A DNA stretch of 64,000 bases from a bacterium (GTDB lineage: Bacteria; Fibrobacterota; Fibrobacteria; UBA11236). Below the pieces are notes generated by a model. That model saw only the letters and a program-made list of their open reading frames with translations. It was not told where the DNA came from and ran no database searches. The stretch is taken from contig OMJM01000047.1 of NCBI GenBank assembly GCA_900299345.1, positions 1 through 64,000 on the forward strand, given 5' to 3'. Below are positions 52,473 through 61,200 of the stretch, piece by piece. Positions within the stretch are counted from its first letter, which is position 1; each line of letters starts with the position of its first letter. Position numbers and translations under genes: made by a program.

Positions 52473-54455
52473 TTGTCGGAGTTATCCCGCCTCACGGGCA
52501 TCGGCCCCAAACGCCTGAAAGCCCTCGAGGCTTCAGGCCTTCGCGCTCTCCGCGATCTCGTCTATCATCTCCCGCGTCGCTACGTCGATCGAACGCGCAT
52601 CACGCCCATCTCTTCGTTGAAAGAGGGGATGGATGCGTTCTTCGCAGCTGACATCGAATCCGCCTACGCCGTCGGAACACGGCTGGTTCTGCGCGTCTCA
52701 GATGGGACAGGGGATATCGAACTCGTCTTTTTCCGCGGACTTTCCTTTTTGAGATCACGGTTGCAACCCGGCAAGCGGATTTCCGTGGCCGGCCCCGTGT
52801 CCTATTTCCGGAACTTCCAAATCGCGCATCCGGAATGGCAGGAGATTGAGCCGGACGAAGAGATACGCGGAAGCATCCTGCCGGTGTATCCGATGACCGA
52901 AGAAATGGAGGAGACACGGGTCGATCACAAGCTCTTGCAGCGACTGGCGCTGGAGACTTTGGAAAAGATCAATTTCTCCGACCCATTGAGCATTGAAGAA
53001 CGCGACTTTTTGAAACTCCGTCCGGAAGATGTGGTGCTGCATTCATTGCACGCTCCTGTATCGTTCGACGAAATCGCACCTGCTTTGAACGAAATCAAGG
53101 TGCGCGAACTGTGGCCATTGTGCCTGAACCGGGAAAAGATCAAACGCGACCGCATCGGGAAAGGCAAGGTTTTTCCGACACAACCTTCAGTGGAACAAGC
53201 CGTGAGAGCCGCGTTGCCCTTTGCTCTCACGCAAGGACAGGAACAGTCCTTGTGCCAAATCACGTCGGGGCTGGAAAGCGGTTCCCAGTTTGCCGGATTG
53301 CTGCAAGGGGACGTGGGTTCGGGCAAAACCGCCGTTGCCATTCTATCGGCATTGCGTGTCATGGCAGCCAATGCACAGGCCGCCTTGCTCTCGCCCACGG
53401 AAATCCTCGCTGTGCAACATTTTCGATCCACAGCGCCGTGGCTGGAAAAGGCCGGATTGAAATCCGCTTTGTTGACCGCATCCACACCAACGGATGAACG
53501 CACCCGCATCCTGAGCGAACTTCGCACAGGGACATTGCAACTTCTCATCGGAACCCATGCCTTGCTTGCCAACGACGTGGAATTCAAGGAACTCCGATAT
53601 ATCCTCATCGACGAACAACATCGCTTCGGGGTTGAACAACGCGCGGCCATGGCCTCGAAGGGCGTGGAACCGCACATGTTGTTTCTGTCGGCCACTCCGA
53701 TCCCGCGCACCTTGGCACAATCCATCTATGGGGATTTGGAGCTGATCACGTTGACGGAAAAACCGCCCGGTCGTTTGCCCGTGAAAACCCGGCTGGTACC
53801 CCCTGAAAAACAGGAGGACATGCTGGCGTTTCTCCGCAAGGAAGTTGAAACGGGAAATCAAGTCTATTGGGTGGTGCCGAGGATAGAGGGAGACGACAAG
53901 GAAGATGTTGCCGCCGTAGAATCAACCATGCGACGATTACGCGCGCCTGTAGGGGCGCCCGACCGGACGCCCTCACGATGGCGGGTGGAAAAAGTCCATG
54001 GACGCCTGACGTCTGCAGAACGCGACAACATTCTCACTGCTTTCCGCAAGGGTGAAATTGGAGTGCTGGTCGCCACCACGGTCATTGAAGTGGGCGTGGA
54101 TGTACCCTCTGCCAATATCATGGTGGTTGAGGGTTCAGATCGTTTCGGGTTGGCGCAGCTTCACCAGTTGCGCGGCCGCACGGGGCGCGGCAACGAGCAG
54201 GCATGGTGTTTCCTGTTGTTGCCGAAGGAAAACCTCCCAGAGGAAACCCTTTGGCGCTTGCGCGAGTTCGCAGCCACGGAAGACGGGTTCAAAATTGCGG
54301 AACTCGATCTGCAGCGGCGTGGCGCCGGGAACTTGGAAGGCACGCGACAAAGCGGTTACGGCGTGTTACGCTTTTCGGATTTTCTTGAGGATGCGGAACT
54401 GATCCGGGCGCTCGGCGAAAGGGCGGGGGAGTGGATCCGTTCTGGAAAAGCCTGA
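52473..54455 (+). CDS. recG: ATP-dependent DNA helicase RecG with in-frame palindromic insertion
   Basis: Branch-migration helicase acting on stalled forks and Holliday junctions. 660 residues: HhH-type entry (LTGIGPKRLKALEASGLRAL), OB wedge (about 60-150), helicase motifs LLQGDVGSGKTAVAIL, LIGTHALL, IDEQHRFGVEQR, LFLSATPIPRTLA, HGRLTSAERDNIL, ATTVIEVGVDVPSA and HQLRGRTGRG. TTG at 52473 is the only start compatible with the upstream TAA at 52443. At about residues 490-503 the stretch APVGAPDRTPSRW, encoded by a palindromic repeat remnant, interrupts a linker that is shorter in other RecG proteins. The frame is preserved and the motifs intact, so it is probably functional. Confidence 0.94.
   Translation: MSELSRLTGIGPKRLKALEASGLRALRDLVYHLPRRYVDRTRITPISSLKEGMDAFFAADIESAYAVGTRLVLRVSDGTGDIELVFFRGLSFLRSRLQPGKRISVAGPVSYFRNFQIAHPEWQEIEPDEEIRGSILPVYPMTEEMEETRVDHKLLQRLALETLEKINFSDPLSIEERDFLKLRPEDVVLHSLHAPVSFDEIAPALNEIKVRELWPLCLNREKIKRDRIGKGKVFPTQPSVEQAVRAALPFALTQGQEQSLCQITSGLESGSQFAGLLQGDVGSGKTAVAILSALRVMAANAQAALLSPTEILAVQHFRSTAPWLEKAGLKSALLTASTPTDERTRILSELRTGTLQLLIGTHALLANDVEFKELRYILIDEQHRFGVEQRAAMASKGVEPHMLFLSATPIPRTLAQSIYGDLELITLTEKPPGRLPVKTRLVPPEKQEDMLAFLRKEVETGNQVYWVVPRIEGDDKEDVAAVESTMRRLRAPVGAPDRTPSRWRVEKVHGRLTSAERDNILTAFRKGEIGVLVATTVIEVGVDVPSANIMVVEGSDRFGLAQLHQLRGRTGRGNEQAWCFLLLPKENLPEETLWRLREFAATEDGFKIAELDLQRRGAGNLEGTRQSGYGVLRFSDFLEDAELIRALGERAGEWIRSGKA
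53948..53976. repeat. Palindromic element copy 2, inside recG
   Basis: TGTAGGGGCGCCCGACCGGA followed by CGCCCTCAC is a diverged copy of the GTAGGGGCG...CGCCCCTAC palindromes at 11322 and 60548. The outer arms are recognisable and the centre is changed. It is read in frame as PVGAPDRTPS within recG, between the walker and HGR helicase segments. Its length fits insertion without frameshift. Confidence 0.6.
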
Positions 54456-54476
54456 TTTAATCTACTGTTTCCAACC

Positions 54477-56225
54477 ATGCCAGACGGATTTTTGAAACGG
54501 ATAGCAGCCTTTATCAGGCGTCGCACCGCCACGGTGGAAATCGTCGTGGCCACCGTCATCACATTGACCTTGGTATCCGTCTTTTATTCCCAGGTAATGC
54601 TGGCGGGAAAAGCCAGAAAACGCGTGCAACGCAGTCAGGAAATCCGCAATCAGATTCAGGTGGTCTACGGCAAAGCCAAGGACCTGGAAACCCGTTTGCA
54701 AAATTTTCGAGCAACGGGAAATCCCGTCTTTGCCTTGGACGAAGAGACTTCCAACCTTGCCGATTCCGTGTCGGACGCGGATTGGCGTCTTTCCGAAAAA
54801 CCTCTGCTGCAAGAAGTCTTGATTTTGCACAACCTGGTTTCGGGTGACTCATTGCAACAGATGCGTGTGGATAGTCTGAATCAATTGATCCACCTCCGGA
54901 TCGATTATGCCAACGCCGCGTCCCATCTGGACACAAACCAATGGCGCAATCCCTTCGAGTGGAATCCCGCTGCGCAGAAAGACGCACCCCTGATCGCGCA
55001 AATGCAAGGGATCATTTCTGCCATGTTGGACGAAGAGTATCAGGAATTCAACCAACAACAGAAAATCGAGCAGAAGTTTTGGAACCGGAACAAGGTCTTG
55101 CTGCGGGGCGGAATCCTGCTCTTGTACTTCGGCCTGCTGGTGCTGGTGCGCGTACTGGAACGCAAAAACCGCAAAAGGTTGCAACTGGAATCCAACTTGC
55201 GTGAGAACGACATTCTGATCCGCTCCATCATGGACGGTGGCAAACACGCCATCATCGTGGCGGACAAGCACCGCATCGTGACCTTCTTCAACAAAGCGGC
55301 GGAACGCATGCTGGGCTACGAAGCCATACAGTTTGTGGGGCGGCCCCTGACAGAATTACTGACCGAAATCCACATTCATTCCGAACTCAGGGACTCTGAG
55401 AAGGAATGGATCGTGACCCGCAAGGACGGCTCTCAGTTAGCCATCGGCTTGAGCGTATCGCTCATGCGGGACGAAGACGGGAAAATCCAAGGCCATCTCT
55501 GCATCTTTCAGGACATCTCCGAACGCAAGGAGATTGAACGCGTCAAGAGCGCCTTCATTTCCACGGTCAGCCATGAGCTGCGCACGCCGCTCACTTCCAT
55601 CCACGCGGCACTGGGCCTGCTCAGAAGCGGGAGCATGGAGCCGGTGAAGGCGGAAGAACTGATTTCGGTAGCGCACAAGAACAGCGAGCGGCTGGTGAAA
55701 ATCACCAACGACATTCTAGACGCTGAGAAAATTGAATTCGGAAAACTGGAACTCCAGCCCGAAGCCGTGGAGGTGCAGAACGTCATCCGCGAGGCGCTGG
55801 AGGCGAATGTCACGTATGGGGACAAATACGGGATCCGGTTCGTGCAGAAGGAATTTTCATGCAACGGCATGAAGGTCATGGCCGATCCTGATCGGTTGAT
55901 GCAGGTGATGACCAACCTGCTCTCCAACGCGGCGAAGTTCTCTCCGCCCGGCGGCGAGGTTTGGATTCACGCAAAATGCATGAACAAGCGGGTCTTCATC
56001 TTGGTGCAGGATTTTGGAGATGGGATTCCGGAAAACTTCCGCGACAAGGTCTTTGAAAAATTCGCGCAGGCGAATCCTTCCAGCAACCGCCAATACGCAG
56101 GTTCCGGCCTAGGCCTCAGCATTTCCAAGCTGCTGCTGGAAGCCATGGGCGGCTCCATCCGGTTTGAATCGCAGATGGGGAAGGGAACAACCTTCGTCGT
56201 TGATCTGCCGGAAGCGGTGGGGTAG
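54477..56225 (+). CDS. Sensor histidine kinase (CHASE3-like, PAS, HisKA, HATPase)
   Basis: 582-residue membrane kinase. TM1 (about 20-42) and TM2 (about 206-226) flank a helical periplasmic sensor domain. PAS (about 235-355) is followed by HisKA with His366 in TVSHELRTPLTS and HATPase_c (NLLSNAAKFSPPGGE, FGDGIPENF, GSGLGLSISKLLLEAMGG). It is a close paralogue of the hybrid kinase at 17412 from the first residues (GFLKR) onward, but without receivers. No response regulator is adjacent, so it is an orphan that may feed the 17-20 kb relay. The ATG, 21 bp after recG, lacks a ribosome site, as does its paralogue. Confidence 0.92.
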   Translation: MPDGFLKRIAAFIRRRTATVEIVVATVITLTLVSVFYSQVMLAGKARKRVQRSQEIRNQIQVVYGKAKDLETRLQNFRATGNPVFALDEETSNLADSVSDADWRLSEKPLLQEVLILHNLVSGDSLQQMRVDSLNQLIHLRIDYANAASHLDTNQWRNPFEWNPAAQKDAPLIAQMQGIISAMLDEEYQEFNQQQKIEQKFWNRNKVLLRGGILLLYFGLLVLVRVLERKNRKRLQLESNLRENDILIRSIMDGGKHAIIVADKHRIVTFFNKAAERMLGYEAIQFVGRPLTELLTEIHIHSELRDSEKEWIVTRKDGSQLAIGLSVSLMRDEDGKIQGHLCIFQDISERKEIERVKSAFISTVSHELRTPLTSIHAALGLLRSGSMEPVKAEELISVAHKNSERLVKITNDILDAEKIEFGKLELQPEAVEVQNVIREALEANVTYGDKYGIRFVQKEFSCNGMKVMADPDRLMQVMTNLLSNAAKFSPPGGEVWIHAKCMNKRVFILVQDFGDGIPENFRDKVFEKFAQANPSSNRQYAGSGLGLSISKLLLEAMGGSIRFESQMGKGTTFVVDLPEAVG

Positions 56226-56231
56226 ACTTAA

Positions 56232-56774
56232 ATGACATGGCGGCTACCGATCAAATCAATGCCATTCGTTTGTTTGCTCTTTTTTCTCTTTATGATTTCG
56301 TGTGATTTCAAACGACAATCCGATGGGACAAATATCAAGGATTACGATGCACGTATCTGCAAAATCAAACCCACTTTTTCGACAAGCCTTATTTCAATCG
56401 ATAGGATGCGAGAAGGAAGAGATTTTATTTACCGAGGCAAGAATTCACTACAAGGAAATTTCAGATATGAAAATGGCATGCTAAGCATCAACCAATTTGA
56501 CTGCCCCGAGCTTAAGAATTGCGATTCCATTCTTGGTTCGATTAAGAGAGACTATGAAATTTTTTTAAAATTTTCGGAAGAATTCAGGATATCGACAGTC
56601 ATAAAATTCGGCGACAATGATTTTACTTGGATTGCTAAAAAGAAAAAAGTGTCGCTTGATAATCCATCATATCATGTGGGCCCGAAAGCAAATTCGTATC
56701 TCACGGGTGGGAATATCAAGACCACGGTTCTGGCCCAAGGTTGTATCGTCCAAGAGTTGCCGCCAAAACAATAA
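56232..56774 (+). CDS. Unknown AT-rich lipoprotein
   Basis: Not recognised. 180 residues with a signal and lipobox (FLFMISC), so a lipid-anchored envelope protein. The mature part is Lys/Asp/Asn-rich with three later Cys residues (DCPELKNC, QGC). The base composition is clearly lower in GC than both neighbours, with many A/T-ending codons, which points to recent acquisition or an orphan gene. It lies 6 bp after the kinase stop and may be read through from it. Confidence 0.65.
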   Translation: MTWRLPIKSMPFVCLLFFLFMISCDFKRQSDGTNIKDYDARICKIKPTFSTSLISIDRMREGRDFIYRGKNSLQGNFRYENGMLSINQFDCPELKNCDSILGSIKRDYEIFLKFSEEFRISTVIKFGDNDFTWIAKKKKVSLDNPSYHVGPKANSYLTGGNIKTTVLAQGCIVQELPPKQ

Positions 56775-56794
56775 TTTGGCCTATTAAGCAATGC

Positions 56795-57820
56795 CTACAA
56801 CAATGCCTCTTGCCCCGGATCGCGGGAAGGCGGAATCAAGCCTAAGTGCCGATAGGCGTTCGGCGTCGCCACGCGACCCCGTGGCGTTCGCTTGAGAAAC
56901 CCGATCTGGAGCAGATAAGGTTCATAGACCTCCTCCAGTGTATTCTCCTCCTCACCAATCGACGCGCCCAAAGTGGACAACCCGACAGGGCCGCCGTCGA
57001 ACTTGGTGACCACGGTCTTCAAAATGGTGCGATCCATCTCGTCGAGACCTAGGGCGTCGATGCCCAACATTTCCAGCGTCCGCGCCGCAATGGATTCATC
57101 GATGCTCTTCGTCTTCCGCACTTGCGCCACATCGCGGCAGCGGCGCAGCACGCGATTTCCCACACGCGGCGTTCCCCGGCAACGGGCCGCCAGCAGATCC
57201 GCCGCTTCGGGCGTGAGATCCACCTGCAATAATTTGGCGGAGCGGCGAAGGATCCTCTTCATCTCCTCGTCGTTGTACATCTCCAGCCGGAAGCTGAGAC
57301 CGAAACGGTCGCGTAGGGGAGAGGTAAGCATCCCGGTGCGCGTCGTCGCGCCCACCAAGGTGAATCGCTTCAAGGGCAGGTTGATGCTCTTGGCCGAAGG
57401 CCCCGGCTCCAGCACGATGTCGATTTTGAAATCCTCCATGGCGGGGTAGAGGAACTCCTCGATCACGCGGCTGAGCCGGTGAATTTCATCGATGAACAAC
57501 ACATCGTGCGAATCGAGGTTCGTGAGGATACCCGCCAACTCGGAAGGCTTGGATAGCGCAGGACCGGATGTAATCTTGAGGTTTGCACCCATCTCACGAG
57601 CCACGATATGCGCCAACGTGGTCTTTCCCAATCCTGGAGGGCCGGCCAGCAGAATATGATCGATGGGCTCCTTACGCTGCTTTGCCGCCTGCAAGAACAC
57701 CGTGAGACTTTCCTTGAGCTTTTCCTGTCCCACGAACTCGGACAGGTTAGCCGGGCGGAGACTGACATCGCCTTCGGTGTCGTCCCCCAGCTGTTCGGGT
57801 GCGATGATGCGTTCCGCCAT
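56795..57820 (-). CDS. ruvB: Holliday junction branch migration ATPase RuvB
   Basis: Hexameric AAA+ motor that moves Holliday junctions with RuvA. 341 residues, with [19 protein letters not shown], Walker [39 protein letters not shown] (Walker B), [18 protein letters not shown] (sensor 1 and Arg finger region) and the C-terminal winged helix ([17 protein letters not shown]). The ATG directly abuts the ruvA stop, so the two are coupled. Confidence 0.98.
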   Translation of the reverse strand: MAERIIAPEQLGDDTEGDVSLRPANLSEFVGQEKLKESLTVFLQAAKQRKEPIDHILLAGPPGLGKTTLAHIVAREMGANLKITSGPALSKPSELAGILTNLDSHDVLFIDEIHRLSRVIEEFLYPAMEDFKIDIVLEPGPSAKSINLPLKRFTLVGATTRTGMLTSPLRDRFGLSFRLEMYNDEEMKRILRRSAKLLQVDLTPEAADLLAARCRGTPRVGNRVLRRCRDVAQVRKTKSIDESIAARTLEMLGIDALGLDEMDRTILKTVVTKFDGGPVGLSTLGASIGEEENTLEEVYEPYLLQIGFLKRTPRGRVATPNAYRHLGLIPPSRDPGQEALL

Positions 57821-58420
57821 TTAAACCTCTTGCAGCGCCTGTGCGATTAAACGGCTGGTATCTGCGCCTTCGCCCAACTTTTGTGCCGCCTTGCGCACCG
57901 CTTCCTGCGCCTGAATTTCCTTCACACCCAGCGTAATCAACGCCAGGATGGCGTCGCGCACCGGACGGCTTTCCGCTGAAACGTCGGACGCGCCCATGCC
58001 ATCGGCAGGAAGCTCCAGCTTGGCCACACTGTTGCGTAAAGTGGCGATCAACACTTCGGCGGTTTTCTTACCCACGCCCTTGAGTGCGGTGAGGCTCCGC
58101 ACGTCACCGTTGCGGATGAACCCCGCCAATTGCTGCGGTGTGACCGCGGAGAGAATGCGCAAGGCCAATCGAGGGCCGATGCCAGACACGCTGAGCAACT
58201 TGAGGAACAGCGCTTTTTCCGCGCCGTCGTGAAAGCCATACAGTTCAAGCGCTTCCTCGCGCACATGCATATGCGTCATCAATTCGATGGGATCGCCTTC
58301 GACACCGACTTTTTCCGAAGTACGCAAAGACACATCCACACCCAATCCCACGCCACCCACGTCGATGACAAGACGCGCGGGTTCTTTGGAGGCGATGCGG
58401 CCGCGCAGAAACTCGATCAT
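57821..58420 (-). CDS. ruvA: Holliday junction DNA helicase subunit RuvA
   Basis: Tetrameric junction-binding protein of 199 residues: OB domain (MIEFLRGRIASKEPARLVIDVGGVGLGVDV), helix-hairpin-helix pair (LLSVSGIGPRLALRILSA, LKGVGKKTAEVLIATLR), and domain III that contacts RuvB (DAILALITLGVKEIQAQEAV). It overlaps ruvC by 4 nt and abuts ruvB. Confidence 0.96.
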   Translation of the reverse strand: MIEFLRGRIASKEPARLVIDVGGVGLGVDVSLRTSEKVGVEGDPIELMTHMHVREEALELYGFHDGAEKALFLKLLSVSGIGPRLALRILSAVTPQQLAGFIRNGDVRSLTALKGVGKKTAEVLIATLRNSVAKLELPADGMGASDVSAESRPVRDAILALITLGVKEIQAQEAVRKAAQKLGEGADTSRLIAQALQEV

Positions 58421-58899
58421 GCGAACCTCCGCCGCGTGCGGGTCAAATGACAGAAGGCGATGGCCAGCGCATCCGCCGCATCCGCCGGCTTGGGAACATC
58501 GCGCAACTGCAACCGGGTTCGCATCAAAGCGGCCACTTGTTCCTTGGACGCACCGCCGCGTCCCACCGCCGCCTGCTTTACGAGACGGGGTGCGTATTCC
58601 GCCACGGGAATACCCAGCGACTGCGCCGCCACCATAATGGCTCCACGCGCATGTCCCAGAATAAGAGCCGAACGGGCGAAGTGGGCATGAAAGATGGATT
58701 CAAGCGCAAGCACCGTGGGCTGATAGGTGGTCATGAGCTGCGACAGTTCGCGATGGATTTTCTCCAACCGCTTCGGCAGCGGATCGGAAGAGCGGCTGCG
58801 TACGACTCCGTATTCCAGAACTTTCACCTTGCCGTTCCTCTCCTCGAGGAAGGCGTATCCCGTCACGGCAGTTCCCGGATCCACTCCCATCGCGATCAT
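58417..58899 (-). CDS. ruvC: Crossover junction endodeoxyribonuclease RuvC
   Basis: Dimeric Holliday-junction resolvase of 160 residues. Catalytic Asp7 lies in GVDPGTAVTGYA, Glu in LALESIFHAHFARSA, and the C-terminal acidic pair in DAADALAIAFCH. All acidic residues are present. The gene is 6 bp downstream of yebC and overlaps ruvA by 4 nt, the conserved yebC-ruvC-ruvA-ruvB order. Confidence 0.96.
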   Translation of the reverse strand: MIAMGVDPGTAVTGYAFLEERNGKVKVLEYGVVRSRSSDPLPKRLEKIHRELSQLMTTYQPTVLALESIFHAHFARSALILGHARGAIMVAAQSLGIPVAEYAPRLVKQAAVGRGGASKEQVAALMRTRLQLRDVPKPADAADALAIAFCHLTRTRRRFA

Positions 58900-58905
58900 G
58901 CGGGG

Positions 58906-59649
58906 TTACAGGGCGTCCAATTCCTGTTGATCGAACTCGGCATTGGTGTGCACACCCTGCACGTCGTCGTGGTCATCCAGCATTTCCAGAAGTTCGATCG
59001 CCTTGCTGGCGTTTTCACCCGTCACCTTGATGGGCATGTCGGCGACCTTGGCCAAATCCGCACTGGCAGGCTGCAGTCCTTTTTTCTGAAGGACATCCAC
59101 AAGGCTGTGAAAATGATCCGGGGCCACACGGATCTCATAATCGTCGCCGCTGGCGTCGAAATCATCCGCCCCGTTTTCCGTGACCAGTTCGAAGAGCGCA
59201 TCTTCACCGATGGCGGACTTGGGCAAAGTGATGATGCCCTTGGTCTTGAACATCCAGCTCACCGCGCCTTCTTCACCGAGATTGCCGCCATGCTTGCTGA
59301 ACAGATGACGCATCTCGGCCACAGTGCGCACGCGGTTGTCCGTCACCGTATCCACGAGAATGGCCGTGCCTCCGGGACCATAACCCTCGTACGTAATTTC
59401 AGCATAGTGCACGCCTTCCAACTCGCCCGCGCCCTTGGCGATATTGGTTTCGATGTTCTTCGCCGGCATGTTTGCCGCCTTGGCCTTGAGAATCGCCGCG
59501 CGCAAACGGGGGTTGCCATTAGGATCGGAACCGCCCGAGCGAGCGGCCACGGTGAGTTCACGAATAATGCGGTTGAAGACCTTGGCGCGCGCCTGGTCAA
59601 TTCTGGCTTTTTTGCGTTTGGTGGTAGCCCATTTCGAATGGCCGGACAT
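58906..59649 (-). CDS. yebC: YebC/PmpR-family protein (TACO1-like)
   Basis: 247 residues, starting SGHSKWATTKRKKARIDQARAKVFN, the family signature, with GYGPGGTAILVDTVTDNR and FSKHGGNLGEEGAVSWMF. The family has been described both as a DNA-binding regulator and as a translation factor relieving ribosome stalls at polyproline-type sequences. It heads the ruv operon. Confidence 0.95.
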   Translation of the reverse strand: MSGHSKWATTKRKKARIDQARAKVFNRIIRELTVAARSGGSDPNGNPRLRAAILKAKAANMPAKNIETNIAKGAGELEGVHYAEITYEGYGPGGTAILVDTVTDNRVRTVAEMRHLFSKHGGNLGEEGAVSWMFKTKGIITLPKSAIGEDALFELVTENGADDFDASGDDYEIRVAPDHFHSLVDVLQKKGLQPASADLAKVADMPIKVTGENASKAIELLEMLDDHDDVQGVHTNAEFDQQELDAL

Positions 59650-59696
59650 GGTTCCCCTTTATCTGCGAAGCAATGGTGAAAAGGTAGTTTGAGGAC

Positions 59697-60557
59697 ATGA
59701 AACTCCGTGAAATCTCCCGAATCCTTCCGGCCACGCAAACCTACGAAGGCGATGGCATGCCGGTGCAACGCACCTTTCCCACCCGCTCGCTGGATCACAT
59801 CGATCCCTTTCTGCTCCTCGACCATTTCGGACCCCAGCATGTCAAACCGGGAGAGGGGAAAGGCGTGCCACCCCATCCGCATCGCGGATTTCAAACCGTC
59901 ACCTACATGCTCTCCGGTGAATTCGAACATCGCGACTCCGCTGGCAACCACGGCATTCTACGGGCCGGCGATTTGCAATGGATGATCGCCGGGGACGGTG
60001 TGGTGCATTCCGAAATGCCGTCCATGGAATTCCAGAAAAAAGGCGGGACCGCGGAAGGTTTCCAGCTTTGGGTCAATCTTCCGGCAGTGGACAAACGCAT
60101 GCCGCCCAAGTATCAGGACATCCCTTCGGCGCGGATTCCCGAAACGTCACCTGCACCGGGTTGCAAGGTTCGCGTCTTGGCGGGAACTTTTGCGGGACTG
60201 CAAGGAAACGTGGAAACGAGAATGCCGGTGCTTTATCTGCACATCACCTTGGATCCAAATGCTTCCTTGGACATTCCCGTTCCCGCCGAATGGAATGCAG
60301 TGAGTTATGTCTTCCGAGGGGCATTAAATGCTGAAAACAGGGAATTACATCCAGATTCGCTGGTGCTGTATAAGGTAGGGGAGGGGGCCGATACGGTTCG
60401 ACTCACTGCGGGGGCAGGAGGAGATTTCCTCCTCATCGCGGGAAAACCGTTGAATGAATCGGTGGTGCGTTACGGACCTTTTGTGATGAACACGGAGGCG
60501 GAGATTTACGAGGCCATGAATGATTATCGGTCGGGGAAACTAGGTCATGGGTTGTAG
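59697..60557 (+). CDS. Pirin-family cupin protein
   Basis: 286-residue bicupin. The N-terminal cupin holds the metal ligands in PHPHRGFQTVTYMLSGEFEHRDS and the ...MIAGDGVVHSEMP segment; FQLWVNLPAVDKRMPPKYQD is a pirin hallmark. Bacterial pirins include quercetinase-like dioxygenases and redox regulators; the role here is unknown. The last codons (GLGHGL, TAG) run into a perfect palindrome, so the stop codon itself is supplied by the repeat. Confidence 0.92.
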   Translation: MKLREISRILPATQTYEGDGMPVQRTFPTRSLDHIDPFLLLDHFGPQHVKPGEGKGVPPHPHRGFQTVTYMLSGEFEHRDSAGNHGILRAGDLQWMIAGDGVVHSEMPSMEFQKKGGTAEGFQLWVNLPAVDKRMPPKYQDIPSARIPETSPAPGCKVRVLAGTFAGLQGNVETRMPVLYLHITLDPNASLDIPVPAEWNAVSYVFRGALNAENRELHPDSLVLYKVGEGADTVRLTAGAGGDFLLIAGKPLNESVVRYGPFVMNTEAEIYEAMNDYRSGKLGHGL

Positions 60558-60587
60558 GGGCGAACGGCCGTTCGCCCCTACAACCCA
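60548..60587. repeat. Palindromic element copy 3, perfect 40-bp palindrome
   Basis: Centre between 60567 and 60568; the two 20-nt arms are exact reverse complements (left arm TGGGTTGTAGGGGCGAACGG). It contains the pirin TAG (60555-60557) and lies between the convergent pirin and DUF3332 genes. Its core matches the copies at 11322 and 53948. It can form a strong hairpin in either transcript, although there is no T-tract. Confidence 0.92.
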
Positions 60588-60596
60588 ACATCCTTC

Positions 60597-61103
60597 TTAC
60601 CGCGCCATTTGTTCCCGATGACCGTCGGGATAAACCAAAGTCAGCACATCCTTGTCCTGCTCTGCGATCTTGTGTTTCTCGCCTTGAGCCAATGCGAACC
60701 AGGCTTTTTGATCCGGATCGTAAACCACGCTGACAGGCGAAATGTTTCCCTCGGCAGGCACAATGTCGATGCGGTTTTGTGTGGCTGTAAGGATGTAATC
60801 TTTACCCTCCAAGGTCGCAATGCGAGTCTCACGATCGGAAGGCCCCATGGTCACGGGATTTTTACCGCTCCAGAATTCCGCGGTGTTGAACGCCACCAAA
60901 TCGACGAACCCAACCGCCGGATAGACAGGAACGATGCAGAACGCAACCGTGATGATGGAGTTAATCCACTTATCACCTACGGTACCGTTCCACTTGTACA
61001 GTTTCCGGGTCAATGCGAACTTTCCGTAGCATCCTTGGAGTGGCAAGGACGCCGTAAAAAGAAGCGCGCCAACAGCGACTGTCGATACAATGCGTTTGTT
61101 CAT
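60597..61103 (-). CDS. DUF3332 lipoprotein
   Basis: 168 residues. Signal with lipobox (LPLQGC, Cys25), then the DUF3332 block CYGKFALTRKLYKWNGTVGDKW, a hydrophobic segment (IITVAFCIVPVYPAVGFVDLVAFN) and EFWSGKNPV. The family's function is unknown. The polar C-terminus looks like a small beta domain. Separated by 97 bp from the divergent ferredoxin-MBL gene. Confidence 0.85.
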   Translation of the reverse strand: MNKRIVSTVAVGALLFTASLPLQGCYGKFALTRKLYKWNGTVGDKWINSIITVAFCIVPVYPAVGFVDLVAFNTAEFWSGKNPVTMGPSDRETRIATLEGKDYILTATQNRIDIVPAEGNISPVSVVYDPDQKAWFALAQGEKHKIAEQDKDVLTLVYPDGHREQMAR

Positions 61104-61200
61104 GGGATTCCTCCTTGGTGTGCGCCTACAATCTCGTTTTTATACACAAGACAGTCAATCAAAAAGGGGCGGAATTTCCGGAACCATTTATCTTGACCTC

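Noticed and set aside
58447..59679. 410-codon open frame on the plus strand
   Set aside because: It is antisense to ruvC and yebC, which carry clear family motifs; the frame lacks any recognisable domain.
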